Below, in pieces: positions 24,047 to 47,008 of a stretch of DNA of 64,000 nt (position 1 is the first letter of the stretch; every line of letters starts with the position of its first letter). Origin of the DNA: Eleginops maclovinus (lineage: Eukaryota > Chordata > Actinopteri > Perciformes > Eleginopidae); contig NC_086364.1 of NCBI RefSeq assembly GCF_036324505.1, positions 15,911,648 through 15,975,647 of the forward strand, in the 5' to 3' direction. Made by a program: the position numbers and the translations under genes. Under the pieces are notes generated by a model. The model saw nothing but the letters and a program-made list of their open reading frames with translations, was not told where the DNA came from and did no database searches.

Positions 24047-25647
24047 CCACTCCTTTAACCTGTGTCCTCTGTCTCTCTGATCCCTCGCTCTGTCAGGAGT
24101 CTTCTGCCCAAGGCGTGTCTGAACACATTCAGGGCAGTGAGGGCTCTGCTGTCCAAGCCTGAAAACTGCCAGCTGAGTCTGAGTTACAGCGACAAGGCCA
24201 GCGTTCTGCTTCGTGACAGCCTCAACCTCGGACCACACTGCCACAGCTCCAGTTTAGACAAGGTTCACGCTCACACACTATCACACACAGGCTCTTGCAG
24301 ATTGTGCTCATTATATTTTGCATTAGAAATACAAAAAAATGCAAACAGTACACACAAATGCACAGAGTGACAGATGTGCCGAAACATGTGCGTGCTTAAA
24401 ATTGTAAACAGAGAAAATTGCCCGCACATAATCACTTGAGTACTCGCACACACACATTTCACAAAACAACGCCACACTCTTTGCCACAGACCGTGAATCC
24501 CCCTGCAGCAGCTCCTCTGTGATAGGGCGGTGTTCTCCCCTCTGGTGCTCAGCAGATGGTGATGCTGGTGGATAGGTAGCTCACTGCGGCCAGAGCTGTG
24601 GTGCATTGTAGTTGCATTGCATGTGTGTCTCAGCGGAGTGCAATGTTCCTGCAGTGCAACACAGAGCTGGGCCACTAACAGCAGCAAACACACACATACA
24701 CACATAGTGAGGGTGCAGAATGCCCTTCATCTTTGACTGGAGCCGGCTAATATCTCTGTGATATTTTGTGCTAACATATAGAGTATTGAATGTTTTGTTT
24801 CTTATAATTACAATTAATGAGATAGATTTAGCGTGTACAATAACACTTTAAAATAATTACCAGGTCATTAAAAAATAAGTTACACTCTAATTTGAGCATC
24901 CAGGTCATCAGTCCGTGCTGTTCCTGCAGCTTGTGGCATCAATAGAGTTTTAATGCATCCTATGCTTGGCCATTTCTCTCTCTAGGTCGTCCAGTTGCTC
25001 TTGTGTGATCTCCTGTTGGTGATGAGGACCAATGTGTGGCGCCTGCAGCAGCAGGGGGCCGGTCCTGCCGGGTCAGGGTTGGTGGGTACCAGCGGTCCTG
25101 CAGGGGTCCACCAGGCCTCCCCACCAGAGCTCCAGGGCTTTCAGCAAGATCTCAGCTCCCTACGAAAACTGGCACACAGCTTCAGGCCTGCAATGCGGAG
25201 AGTACGTACTGCAGAGTTTGAAGGAAATTCATTGTCTTGCAAAACTTAAATTTTGTCTGAACTGATTTTAATTTGATTTCCTCTCACTCTAACACAAGCA
25301 GACATCCAAACACAATTGACAGACAAGATGAATACACCTACTCCTGTGTTTTTATTGTCAAGCAATGAAAACCATGACTAATCGTGCAAACCAAAAATCA
25401 ATAAATATAAAAGTTTATAAAAATAACAACCATGACCCAATAGAATCCTCATAAACTGTTGTAGAGTATCTAGGCACAGGCATCAAGGGCTGGAATGGCA
25501 AACAGTCAGCCAATATGGCAACACATTAAGAGAAGCGCATAGTGTGCTGTATATACATCCAAATACTTCCTGTGCAGATATCTGCAGGCAGGCCACGGTG
25601 CAGTTCTCTGTGGAAATTAAATGGGAGGTGTTACAACACACATATAT

Positions 25648-25695
<48 letters not shown>

Positions 25696-26703
25696 CTGAG
25701 GCAAGTGTTTAGCAGCATTATTCACTAGGCTTCAAAGTCTCTCTGAGGTAGAGCTGGATATTTGTATGAGTCACCATCCCTCCTCCTCATTTCTCTCCCT
25801 TCATCTCTTTCCAGTTGTTCCTCCATGAAGCTACAGCCAGGCTGATGGCGGGGGCCAGTCCCACCCGCACACATCAGCTCCTGGATCGTTCGCTGCGACG
25901 CAGGGCAACACCTGGAGCCAAAACAGGTGTGTGTTTGTGGGTAGATGCACTTTTGTTTTGATACTTTCATCAACTCTGCAACATGTTATTTTATCTGTAG
26001 GAGGAATTTTTAGTTAGCTTTTTGCTGCTTTAAATGTATGTCTTATTTCTTGTCCTCAAACCTTCATCTTTTCAGATGGGATATATTCCGTTAATTGATG
26101 TATTTGCCATTTATGTATTGGATATTTTATTAGTGAGTTATCAAGCTGCAATTAATTAGCTTTAAAGCAGTTGACAAATAAGAATAAAAGCATTTTAAAC
26201 TTACTGATAAACTTCAACTGTGGATTCCGCTCTTCAAGCAGCGTTTTTAAATGTGTGTTTCCTTGATTCGTTTTAAATAAAAGCTGGGAAACACTGAATG
26301 GCGGTAATTAGTAGCTCTAATCAGCTTCTAATCTATTTTGGCCAATTGTTCACAACACTAAATCCCATCAGTAATTAAGCAAGAAGCGGCTGCAGTCTGA
26401 TTGGCCGTCGGTGGCTGATGACATCGTAAAGCTCTTCTGAAATTACCACGGTAACAACGTTCCTTTGTGTTTTTGTGTGCAGAGGAGTGCGAGACGCGGC
26501 CGGGCCAGCGGGAGCAGGCAGAGGCTGTGATGCTGGCGTGCCGCTACCTCCCTCCCTCCTTCCTGTCGGCTCCCGGCCAAAGGGTGGGCATGCTGGCAGA
26601 CGCTGCCCGCACCCTGGAGAAGCTGGGAGACAAGAGGACCCTCCACGACTGCCAGCAAATGATCATCAAGCTGGGCAGCGGCACTACTGTCACCAACAGC
26701 TAG
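15087..26703 (+). CDS. srebf1: SREBF1, sterol regulatory element-binding protein 1 (1a-type N-terminus), complete
   Basis: Nineteen coding exons: 15087-15192, 17266-17859, 18826-19037, 19165-19275, 19394-19612, 19726-19840, 20096-20253, 20412-20625, 20937-21121, 21236-21497, 21774-21940, 22218-22386, 22494-22602, 22722-22831, 23771-23903, 24097-24262, 24986-25201, 25815-25926, 26483-26703. They total 3579 nt, an unbroken 1192 codons plus TAG, close to human SREBP-1a (about 1147). SREBP-1 is an ER membrane precursor held by SCAP/INSIG. In the Golgi, S1P and S2P release the N-terminal bHLH-zipper factor, which activates fatty-acid and cholesterol synthesis genes. The start gives an acidic N-terminus ([20 protein letters not shown]) like the 1a isoform rather than the short 1c form. 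All splice sites are GT-AG and phases match throughout. Confidence 0.97.
15834..16070 (+). repeat. Diverged tandem repeat, about 85-bp unit, three copies
   Basis: Copies start near 15834, 15918 and 16007 with AAACTAGTG, then (G)CATCTTAATAAA-like, TATGTATGTGTTATAGT and ATTCTCGTTACTCGTTTNAT-like segments. The spacing is 84 and 89 bp. A 94-codon open frame across it is a by-product of the repeat. Confidence 0.75.
16244..16259 (+). promoter_or_regulatory. LXR response element (DR4) in SREBF1 intron 1
   Basis: The sequence TGACCGACAGTAACCC is a DR4 (reverse strand GGGTTA-4-CGGTCA). It differs at one spacer position from the mouse Srebp-1c LXRE TGACCGCCAGTAACCC, as I recall it, and is in the same orientation relative to the gene. 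Oxysterol-activated LXR/RXR binding at this element drives SREBP-1c in mammals. The position upstream of exon 2 matches the 1c promoter position. Confidence 0.75.
16365..16388 (+). promoter_or_regulatory. NF-Y box and SRE-like site downstream of the LXRE
   Basis: ATTGG (16365-16369) is followed 9 bp later by ATCACCTCAT (16379-16388), matching 8 of 10 bases of the SRE-1 ATCACCCCAC. The block sits in a GC-rich stretch (16270-16420), unlike the AT-rich remainder of intron 1. The order LXRE, NF-Y, SRE resembles the mammalian Srebp-1c promoter. Confidence 0.5.
17860..18825 (+). other. SREBF1 intron 2
   Basis: 966 bp of AT-rich sequence with no supported gene, RNA or repeat. Confidence 0.7.
18987..19033 (+). 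repeat. In-frame 9-bp coding minisatellite (VQQ repeats)
   Basis: Five to six copies of a GTACAACAA-like unit encode (VQQ)n with one LQQ, in SREBF1 exon 3 just before the donor at 19038. Confidence 0.85.
19394..19840 (+). CDS. srebf1: SREBF1 exons 5-6: bHLH-leucine zipper
   Basis: Residues about 382-450. The basic region reads [20 protein letters not shown] and carries the SREBP-specific tyrosine (Y393) that allows binding to SREs as well as E-boxes. Helix 2 and zipper follow: [20 protein letters not shown], then NQKLKQEN. The intron 19613-19725 separates loop from helix 2, with phase 0. DNA-binding residues His, Glu and Arg of the H-E-R pattern are all present. Confidence 0.95.
20096..21121 (+). 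CDS. srebf1: SREBF1 exons 7-9: S2P site, two membrane helices, S1P loop
   Basis: Exon 7 is acidic/Ser-rich with the PTPPASD and SDSEPDSP motifs; in mammals the corresponding region carries a phosphodegron. Exon 8 holds DRSRMALC (526-533), matching the S2P cleavage context (DRSR...LC), then TM1 (about 531-550, [15 protein letters not shown]). The lumenal loop contains RSVL (568-571), a canonical S1P site (RxxL). Exon 9 gives TM2 (about 585-606, [20 protein letters not shown]). Donor 21122 follows AGA; intron 9 is only 114 bp. Confidence 0.93.
21236..26703 (+). CDS. srebf1: SREBF1 exons 10-19: C-terminal regulatory (SCAP-binding) domain
   Basis: Exons 10-19 encode the cytosolic C-terminal domain that binds the WD repeats of SCAP. 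Recognisable blocks are [66 protein letters not shown], and near the end [20 protein letters not shown] and [18 protein letters not shown]. It terminates GSGTTVTNS*. The exon phases join without a break, which supports every boundary. Intron 16 (24263-24985) carries miR-33; intron 15 carries a CA microsatellite. Confidence 0.93.
22832..23770 (+). other. SREBF1 intron 14
   Basis: 939 bp. It contains a GGGA/GAGG-rich stretch near 23390-23425 and a short GT run near 23636-23650. No other exon or RNA is recognised. Confidence 0.65.
23972..24044. repeat. (CA)n microsatellite in SREBF1 intron 15
   Basis: 73 bp of uninterrupted CA dinucleotides, 70 bp after donor 23904 and 50 bp before acceptor 24096. 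Confidence 0.97.
24590..24670 (+). ncRNA. mir33: miR-33 precursor hairpin in SREBF1 intron 16
   Basis: The 5' arm at 24601-24621 starts gtgcattgtagttgcattgc, the exact miR-33a-type mature sequence with seed TGCATTG. The 3' arm at about 24641-24662 (caatgttcctgcagtgcaac) resembles miR-33-3p. The flanks CCAG..CTGTG (24590-24600) and CACAG..CTGG pair with a small internal loop, giving an approximately 80-nt stem-loop with loop TGTGTGTCTCAGCGG. miR-33 represses ABCA1, CPT1A and related genes and is co-transcribed with SREBF genes in vertebrates. The host intron is 24263-24985, same strand, so it should come from spliced SREBF1 pre-mRNA. Confidence 0.93.
25202..25814 (+). other. SREBF1 intron 17 with a (CA)n tract
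   Basis: 613 bp including a CA microsatellite at 25649-25693. No other feature is recognised. Confidence 0.75.
25927..26482 (+). other. SREBF1 intron 18
   Basis: 556 bp, AT-rich. An ATTACCACGGTAAC string at 26444-26457, close to an RFX X-box, lies just before the last exon. No gene is seen. Confidence 0.6.
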
Positions 26704-27080
26704 AGAGCAGAGAGGTTGGGGAGGGGCTGAGAGACATGTATGGACACTGTATATAGAAACACCTCTGAGATACAAAAACACACAGACAAAAAAGAAAAAC
26801 TCAGCAGAGACACAGCCACACATTCTCTGGCATTTCTGGCGTGCAGCTATTTCATTTCAGATTTAGTAAACTATCCAGATTCATATCAAACCGAATGATT
26901 TTTCTCATGGACTGCCAACACCTAATCTCCACATCAGGACGCACTGTGTGTGTAGAGTTAACACTCTTGTTGCTATGGATTATTAGCAGAATAATGGAAA
27001 AATGTTCTAATGAGATTAATCCCCCCTCGAGAGCACGGCTGCAGTGCCACCGTTTGACCACAGTGAGGAGCCGTCACGTC

Positions 27081-27268
<188 letters not shown>

Positions 27269-28321
27269 TGAAAGAGATGTTTGCCCTGCACTTATTCAGT
27301 CCCACTCTGATCTTTTCAATATAAATGCACCTTAAGCGGGAGTGCTCAGTGGGTTGGAGTGGCGGGCTGCTCTGATTGGCCGCAGAGTGAGGCGTCTCTT
27401 GGTCGTGGAGGAAAAGGACTCGATTGGTCCGCCCATGGGCTCGTTCAGTGGGAAGCCACTGCGCCGGGTCAAAAAGTGTTAAAGTTGATCTAAATCATGT
27501 TTGACTTGTGAAACCTGAGGAGAGGTGATCCACTGTCCAAGCTCCATGTGTCAATCTGCACTAGCCCTGCAAGGCTGATTTCATTGAGATAAATCGAAAT
27601 GTGGCTTTATGGAGATATTTTCATAGAGATTATTATTTGTTTTGCCGTGTACATATTTTAAAATGTATTTATAATCTGTAAGAACATGGATCAAGAAGTA
27701 TTTTGCAAAGCAGAGTAATGATGCTTATTTTCTTCCCCTAAACCAAGTTTATTTGGTAACTTTTCTCCAGGCCCATATAATGAAGTTACTGTAATGTGTT
27801 GCCATGGCAATGGGTGTCAAAACTGAGTGCAAGTTATTTGCGTCACACCGTCTGACTCAATTGACCTTTTGCACTGTTGCACATGTATGCAGCTACGATT
27901 TTTTTCTTCATATTGGCAGCCTCCAGTTCTGGCATCACAAATATTAAACGCTATAAAGTGAACCTATGGCACTTTCCCAACAAGTTACATAATGCAAAAC
28001 ATTTCAAAATAATGTGTTTATTTTCCAAAGAGGGCCTGTAGTGAAACTGGTTTTCCTTTTTAGCTCCATCATGAAGAGCAACACTTGCTCTTTCAGTCAT
28101 CATAATTTAATGTTCCTAGAGAACCACACGTTGTTGATTTTTACAGGACTTTTAAAAAAAGAACGTTGGCATGTGTTTTTTGTTTCAGGACGGGTATGTT
28201 TTTTAAAGTGTCACTAATGTGAAAGACTGAAAGAGGATGGAATGAGACATAGCAATGTCTAAAGTTGTTATTCATGTGTTCTTTAAACTTTTACATATTC
28301 TCTTCTCTTTATGATGTAAAT

Positions 28322-28327
28322 ATTAAA
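28322..28327 (+). terminator. SREBF1 polyadenylation signal (ATTAAA)
   Basis: ATTAAA is followed at 28357-28370 by the GT-rich TGTGGTGTTTTCC. A second + strand signal, AATAAA, lies at 28950-28955 and could give a longer transcript. Confidence 0.5.
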
Positions 28328-28345
28328 GCATTTTGTAAGGAAGGA

Positions 28346-29004
28346 TTTACAGTTTCCTGTGGTGTTTTCCATTTCACTGCGAGTAATTGTGCTTAAAACC
28401 ACATGATCGTGATATTAATACACATAATGTTCCTTACTCGAAGTTAGGCAGTTCTTGTGGGTGAATGGAAAAATCAAAAACAAAACTTGTCCAAAGAAAA
28501 CCTGTGATTATTCTGAACGGAATCTCCTTTGGAGTTTTGTAAGTAAACTGCAAAGGTTAATTGATCAGTAATAGTTACCTGTAATCATTTTCTTTATTAA
28601 AAGCAGGTTGTTGGATAAGGCTGTCATTTCTCAAATGTGATTGCTTGGTATGTTGGTAACATATTTGTGTTTAGGTTGGAAGTTTTGAAATATGACTGAA
28701 ATGAAGGAAAGTTTTGACGTACTTTTGGTAATGGAAACTGTTTTGACTCATCATGCTCACTTTGCTTGGTGATGCCATGCTGATCCAAATTATGTTGATG
28801 TCAGTGCGTATTCAGGAAAGACAAGAAAGAGCAGGCGTTGGTCATAGCAGCATTGAAAGGTGCTGGTATATTTAACATTGGCGTTACAAAAAACATTTCA
28901 AACAAAGTGATGCTGTATCATCGATTTCAAACAAATAGACATGAAAATCAATAAAACGACATGCTCCAACTTATGACAAGTGACATTCCCAAAAAAGGTT
29001 ATTT
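28346..29004. other. Tail-to-tail intergenic region SREBF1/RAI1
   Basis: AT-rich, no coding frame. AATAAA on + at 28950-28955 and ATTAAA on - (TTTAAT on + at 29023-29028) face each other about 70 bp apart, so the two transcripts may end very close together or overlap. Confidence 0.5.
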
Positions 29005-30534
29005 TTTTCATCAATGGATTCTTTTAATAACATTTTATAAGCAATAACATATTCCATTTTATAGAAAATAAACATCTCTAGGAAATACTATACACAATTA
29101 TATTAGTACATCACATCTTACATTTAAACAGCATCAAATACTTATATACACCATTAAATAATGAGCTTCATAAAAGAGAACGTTTGGTGTGGCGTTTTTG
29201 CGCTTTCTTTTATGCTCTAATACTTAAATATGTCTCCTTTTGATATGACCAGTACTCAAACTCACACCCTGTCCAGGGCGTTGTAACATAGCATGGAAGA
29301 GTGAAAGAGGCTACATCTGAGATACACGAACAGACGGGAGTGTTGTGAAATCTGAAGTGAATGTATGTTTTTCTGCGATGAAGTTGTAGATGAAATAATC
29401 ATACATGATGGCAATGTTTAACAGTAATACTTCTGAACTGTACATAGATATGAGGTGAGATGACCTGACTCCCGGTTGGACACTTGGAGCCCTGATTTGT
29501 AACCTTTTGAGTGATGATGGCGTCATCTACTGTACATATTGAATGTGCACACAGTTGAAATGGGATAACACTCCTAAACAGAGTTTTGTTTTTTCATTTT
29601 TTTTTGTTAATTTCGGAATTACAACAAAGCCTGACATATACCAAGAGTGACGCAATGATGTTGTATAGTCATAATGCACATCAAAATACATCTCCGAAGA
29701 TAAGAGCATTATAGTAAAATACTGCGTCCATTTTTTTACTTAACTCTTCAATATCAGAATATGTAGAACCTGTAAAGCACGTCATCATGTACAGTTTCCT
29801 TTTTTATGTTTAATTTTGTCTCTTGTTTTAAACACACACATTGAGAGAGTACATCCAGTGGTTGGCTGCTGCTGCTGCTGCTGCTGCTTTTTTGATGCAA
29901 TGACATCTTGGAGACAAACTTCTTCACTCACACATAATGCCCAGACACACGGATGGTGTAGCTGTAGAATGACAATGTGATTATCCCACTCACACGCGCA
30001 CAGACACACACACTTGCGCATACACACTTCTTGGCTCACAGACAAGGTGGCCAGAGGGATGCTCCTGTCCAATCACTGTCCGCCAGGTGTCTGAATATGA
30101 TAGCAACCCATCCGAAGGCAGAACACACACACATCCCTCGCTCTGCATTTTAAGCAGCCCCCCCTGTGCACTGGGCTCTAGACACACAGTCTCCAAAGCG
30201 CAGTCTTTCCTCCTGGTAAACAGTGCCGCTGCCTTCTGCCTCCCAGTAAGGGGCTCAGTTGAGAAAACACGTTTCAGGGCCGGGTTCAGGGAGCAGCTAT
30301 TCTCTGCGGAGCCGTTCTCCTGGGGTTTGTATTGCTCCTTCCTCCATCTCAGAGCAGCCTTTCTCCCTCCCCCATCTCCACTGGCTTGATGTGCCTGTCC
30401 GTCATCAGTCATCCTCGTGTTTTTTTTAGGTATAGGTGGCTGTTAGGACAACATCTCTGTTTGCCTTGCTGGATAAGTGACGCCTGCCTGGCTGAGAGGT
30501 TGTGTTGGTGTTGGAAGTGATGAACTGGAATATC
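29005..30534 (-). other. rai1: Probable RAI1 3'UTR
   Basis: The region downstream of the proposed last RAI1 codons has a candidate minus-strand ATTAAA at 29028-29023. A GCT trinucleotide repeat lies at 29868-29888. No supported frame. The extent is inferred from the poly(A)-like signal and the acceptor at 30544. Confidence 0.4.
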
Positions 30535-40990
<10,456 letters not shown>

Positions 40991-42038
40991 AACTCTCTGC
41001 GTCTGTAGCCAGAGCGGGGAGGGGGAGGTGAGGTGAGACGGGAAAGGGGGGAAGGGGGGTTAGGGGTTCTGAAGGCAGAGAGAGAGAGAGGGCAAAAGAA
41101 AAGAGAGAACAATACGAGGGTTAGCGCCGATGAGGTTCCGCCTGCATTTGTCTTTTCATATAAAACACCTCTTTCTATTTTAACATCCAACAGGAGCCTA
41201 AACAAGAATAAAGAGCACACACGAATGATAGATACAGTACTATTACGATTTTCACTCCCAAATACAAATTTATATTCACTTAATTTACATCATTTCATTT
41301 CCCAACAATAACGACAACAATAACATAAAATACTTGTTTTTTTTCTCCGGATATAAAGAAACTGTCCATGGGTTTGTATATGTATCTGTTTCAGCCTCTC
41401 AAGATGGACGTGGCAGACAGGTAAGGCATTATCTATGTCTTGGGAAGGAAGGACAAAGATGGATGCAGGATTGTAGACGAGGCAAAATGGTCCAACACAG
41501 TAGGCCACAGCACTGCTTTGACATCTGAAGAGAATCCATGTTGGTTCATCGCACAGTCTCATCTGAACTCACTCACAGAGCCTCTGTGGCTATTTAGCTT
41601 TCCAGCTGACTTTGTATAATGCATTATTCATTGTTATTGTTTGGATCAAACATGATCCCCAGCCTTACCCCCTTTTTTTGAACCACCCCAAGATATTAAA
41701 ATGTATTACTTAAACAAATAATATATAGCGATATTATCTGATTTGTCTTTGATCCAGTGTTTCATAAGAGGTTCAGCTTAGCCATGTTTTTCTTCTCCTC
41801 TCTCCTCCCTGTCTTCCCCTGCACAGATGCAAACTCCAACTTCCTCCAAGGGGAAGTGAGAAGTCTTACAGTGTGTATTTGCGTGCATGCTTTCATTACA
41901 CCAGCAGGGGGTTCATATGGTGTGTTGTTGGGCTTAGTGTGTTTGTGCATTCATACAAAAAAGGAAGAAATAAAGGAGGGGTGGAGAGTGCTCTGCTCTA
42001 TAAAAGGAACAGAGTCACCTGGAGACGGCGCACTGAGC

Positions 42039-42390
<352 letters not shown>

Positions 42391-42661
42391 ATCTGTGCGT
42401 GAGGAAACAAAGCAGTGTGTGAATATTGCGCGCATTCATTCTTGCATGTGCCTGAGTGTGAGTTTGTCATCTTTTGCAGGTCTGTTTGAGTTTATGTATG
42501 CAGGTCCACAGTTTTGGCAGTCCCACAGATATACACACAACAAACACACACATTGATATGCAAACACAAACTTACACACCTATAGATTCCCCCGGAGATT
42601 CTCTATCCACTCTCCTACCTTCCTATCTCCCCTGCCTGCATCCTACTAGTGCAGCACCTGC

Positions 42662-42701
<40 letters not shown>

Positions 42702-43758
42702 TAGTTGTTTACACAATGACCTAAATAAGATGCTTATAGGGGACAAAAGACGGTATTCTGCTAGACCATGCATGCCCAGCAGAGCAGAGAGGATGGACTG
42801 AGGTACACATAGGCTTTTAGGGATCCAGTGTTGTGATGCCACATGTCCATCTTTGCATTGTGTGTGTTTCTGATACATTCGCTTTTTTCCACAATAGCGC
42901 ATAACAAAGAATAAGTAATTACATTTTTTGCTAAAAATAAAGCAAACAAGCCAAATCAACCCCTCTCGCCAATCAATTAACTTCACTCCTCCCTCTGTCC
43001 TTTCTTTCAACAACACGTATGTGAGTGCCGTCTACATTCAAATCACGTCTCCTCTCCACCTCCACGCTGCTCCTCCTCCTTCCTCTCCTGTCTTCCACAG
43101 TGAGCCCTGGCATTGTGAGGGGTATTTGTTGATGCACCACGTCATGTCCGTGCCTCGGTAGGGGTCAGAGAGGAGAGAGGACGATGGATACATGCTGAGA
43201 TCGTCCAATCCTCTCTGTTGATCTGTCTATGCGTTCAGATTGCAAGAGATGTAGTAGAAGCAAACACACGTACCGCTCACCCTCAGTGCTTCGTGAGCAC
43301 ACAAACACAAACAGTAAGACACCCACAGTGTTTTCTTGCTTGTGTTTATGTTATTCTTTCCCATATGTTTTCCCTTTATATGTATTCAGGTAGCACTGAT
43401 CTTTCTTTCTTCTCTCTCTCTGGTATCTGTGACTCAAATCTACCTTCTCTCAACTCTATCTTCATTTTTTTTACATTTCCTTTAAAACACCTATTGACCA
43501 ATTACCGTGACTGAGTATTAGAATGGCAGCGGATGGGAAAGACGACAAAGCGTCAGGGTGTTTTTGAAGCAGAGGGAGAAAGAGTCATTCGAGGCTGGGG
43601 GAGAGATTGAGAGTGGGGGGTGCCAGGTAGAAGTGATGGAATGATAAGTTTGAAGATGAGTATGAGGAAAAGGGGGTGCAGAGGACACAGGAGGATAGAT
43701 GATTTACTGAGTGGGCTTTACAACCTGGGCTCCGGGGAAATATGAGCCGCAGCAATCA

Positions 43759-43914
<156 letters not shown>

Positions 43915-44142
43915 TACCATTTGCACATAGCTGCATGCAAGATTGTGCACAAGGTTACTATGCAGTTGGATCCGTAATTAGCCAAATGCTTCATCCCTGC
44001 AGACAAACATGAGCTGCTAGACGTGTGATTGATTATGTTGGGCTCTGCCCACTTCAAATCTCATCAAGGCAGCTGCCTTCATAACCAGCTTTTGTTATTT
44101 TAGATTTGTAAACCTTAAAGTCACATCAAGTATTTGATTGTT

Positions 44143-44258
<116 letters not shown>

Positions 44259-44546
44259 TTTCCATGTGTGTTTCCTTTAAAAATGTGTCCAGGAGGACCT
44301 TTTTAGATCTCTGTCTGTAAATAAAATATTGCCAGGAAGGAAGGACAGGAGGAACGGAGTGTAAAGGCGGGAGGGGAGGGGGATGGAGGAGGGGAGGGTG
44401 AATCTGATTGTTCCGCTGGATGGTTCATAATGCGCAGAGCTGCGACTGGTTACAGTCCCCCCTTCATTCTTTTTTTATCCTCTCTCCCTCTCTTTCATCG
44501 CATCATCTTCAGAGGCAGCTTGAGATGGGATTTATCTTCTTTCTCT

Positions 44547-44587
<41 letters not shown>

Positions 44588-44877
44588 CGCGCACACGTGC
44601 ACACGTGCACACGTGCACACAGACAATTCTCTCGTTCCATCAACTCTGAAGCACTTTCGCTTCAAATCTTTTTCCTGCTCTCTGTCTATTTGACATTAAC
44701 AAACACACACATGCAAATCCAGATACACACAGACACACACACAGATCCAAACACATATAAATGGATGCATACAGAGTAGAAGGGTGGAACGTCGTCCTGT
44801 GTATTTACTTCCCCAGTCATCCTGGTTAATTATGCATGCAGAGGCAGTTTGCTGGGGAGGTGGAGCAGCCTGGGAGG

Positions 44878-45125
<248 letters not shown>

Positions 45126-46303
45126 CCATCACACATTTTCACAAACAACCCTACTTCACCGCCACCTCGGAAATCATCACAACACCACGCACACCAAAGC
45201 TCAGCTCACATGCTCCTTGACAAACCCGGCAACGCACTCGAAAATAACCCAAACACACCGCTCTCCAAGCCCCCTCCCCACCTCAACACACATTCATGTC
45301 TAACGCATCTGACTTTAACACCCTGTTTAACACAGCACGCTCCGAAATAACACAGTAGCCCTCCCTGTCGCTGCTCCCAATCAGCGTGCTGCTATCCCCT
45401 TCCTAATTACAGACACTTCAATGGTGCACAAAGAGCATTCAGATGCCTCCAACCATCATTCTGTCTTCTCAAATCTGCCAGCATCCTGCCCTCTCAGCGG
45501 ACACTTTGCCCTTTTCCCTGATAACCGCAGGTTCAACACACTGAGAAAGCAGACAGACAGATGGACAGACAGACACATATCTCGTCTCTGTCTTTCTCCT
45601 CCTCTGCTCTGCAGTGTCTGGCCAGGCTGTGTGGGTGGGTTCCTCAGGGAGAGGCTTAGGAGAAGGAAGAAGCCAATATCTTCCCTGACATTTGTCACCG
45701 TCCTGTTGTCATGACACACAGCTGGAGGTCACGGGGGGTCACAGGCATCCAGTCCCATAGATTATAGGAAGAGACATAGAGAGGGGGCGGGGAGACCGTC
45801 CGTTGACACTCACAGACAGACAGATGGCGCTTTGAGGCGATTGGAAAGGCAGGAGAAGGCTGACAGTGAGGAACAGTGTGTACATAATATTTTAATTGAT
45901 GATGTAAGCAGTCTGATAATATTGGTTATGTTACTCATACATTAAGTCAGACATAAATGTAAAGATTTCCATCAAATATCATCGAATATGATAATCGCTA
46001 TCCATCATCTCCCTATGGTTGCCTGTTTTCCTTCTTCCATACAACCTAATGTGTAACACTGGCCTCACAGTTTAAAAATATTGACATTTTTTACTGCCAA
46101 AAACTTTAAATGGAAGTTAAGAATCTTTTGGTGTTTTCCTACCAAATCGGCTCTTTCCCTAGATTAAATCCAGCGTGATTTTGTTTTAGCTTTGAGGCTG
46201 AAACGACCCAATAAAAATTCAAAATCGGAGGAAAGTGAGCCTTACCCCAGTTGATCTGGGAGACCATTTTGGTTCTGTGAGTGAGGTGAGTTAAGGCTGG
46301 ATC

Positions 46304-46413
<110 letters not shown>

Positions 46414-46994
46414 TGTGTTTGAGAGGTGCAACTGTCTTGTCTTGGGGGTTTAGGATGACTCATCGACATTCACAGGCATGGCACATCAACGCCAACCACA
46501 CACTCTATACAGACATTACTCAAATGCATAACCCTTGACGAAGAAGAGAGGGAAGTCTTGACGGTACAAAGACAGATAGACACACAGGGCGGCAGCTTCA
46601 GCATGCAACAATAAATAAAGGTCAGAGAGAGAGAGAGGCAGATGTGTGTGTGTGTGAGCCAGATAGAGAGAGAGGAATGCTTCAGCCTCTACAGTTATCT
46701 GTTTGTGGTCGAGGTTCAGAATTCCTATTTGTCTTTGAAAGCAGAATGCAGAGGTGATGTTATCCCTCCACAACGTAGAACCACTTCCTCCCTCTTTGCT
46801 CTCTTTGTGAGAAAAGGAGAAATAAAATATATGATAATAATTAGATGCGCTGTGCTGGATGATGTGCGTGTCTATATGTTTCAATCTTCTTTTTCGACTG
46901 ACGAGTTGATGTTGTCACATGACCTTTCAGAGACTGACAACCTCACACTGGGTCCTGTGAGGCCATAAGAACAACAAAAACAACAGGGTCTGCA

Positions 46995-47008
46995 GTCACC
47001 ATGGTAAC
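46995..47008. promoter_or_regulatory. Palindromic RFX X-box-like site
   Basis: GTCACCATGGTAAC fits both halves of the X-box consensus GTNRCC-N2-RGYAAC bound by RFX factors. It lies in presumed RAI1 intronic sequence. Confidence 0.4.
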
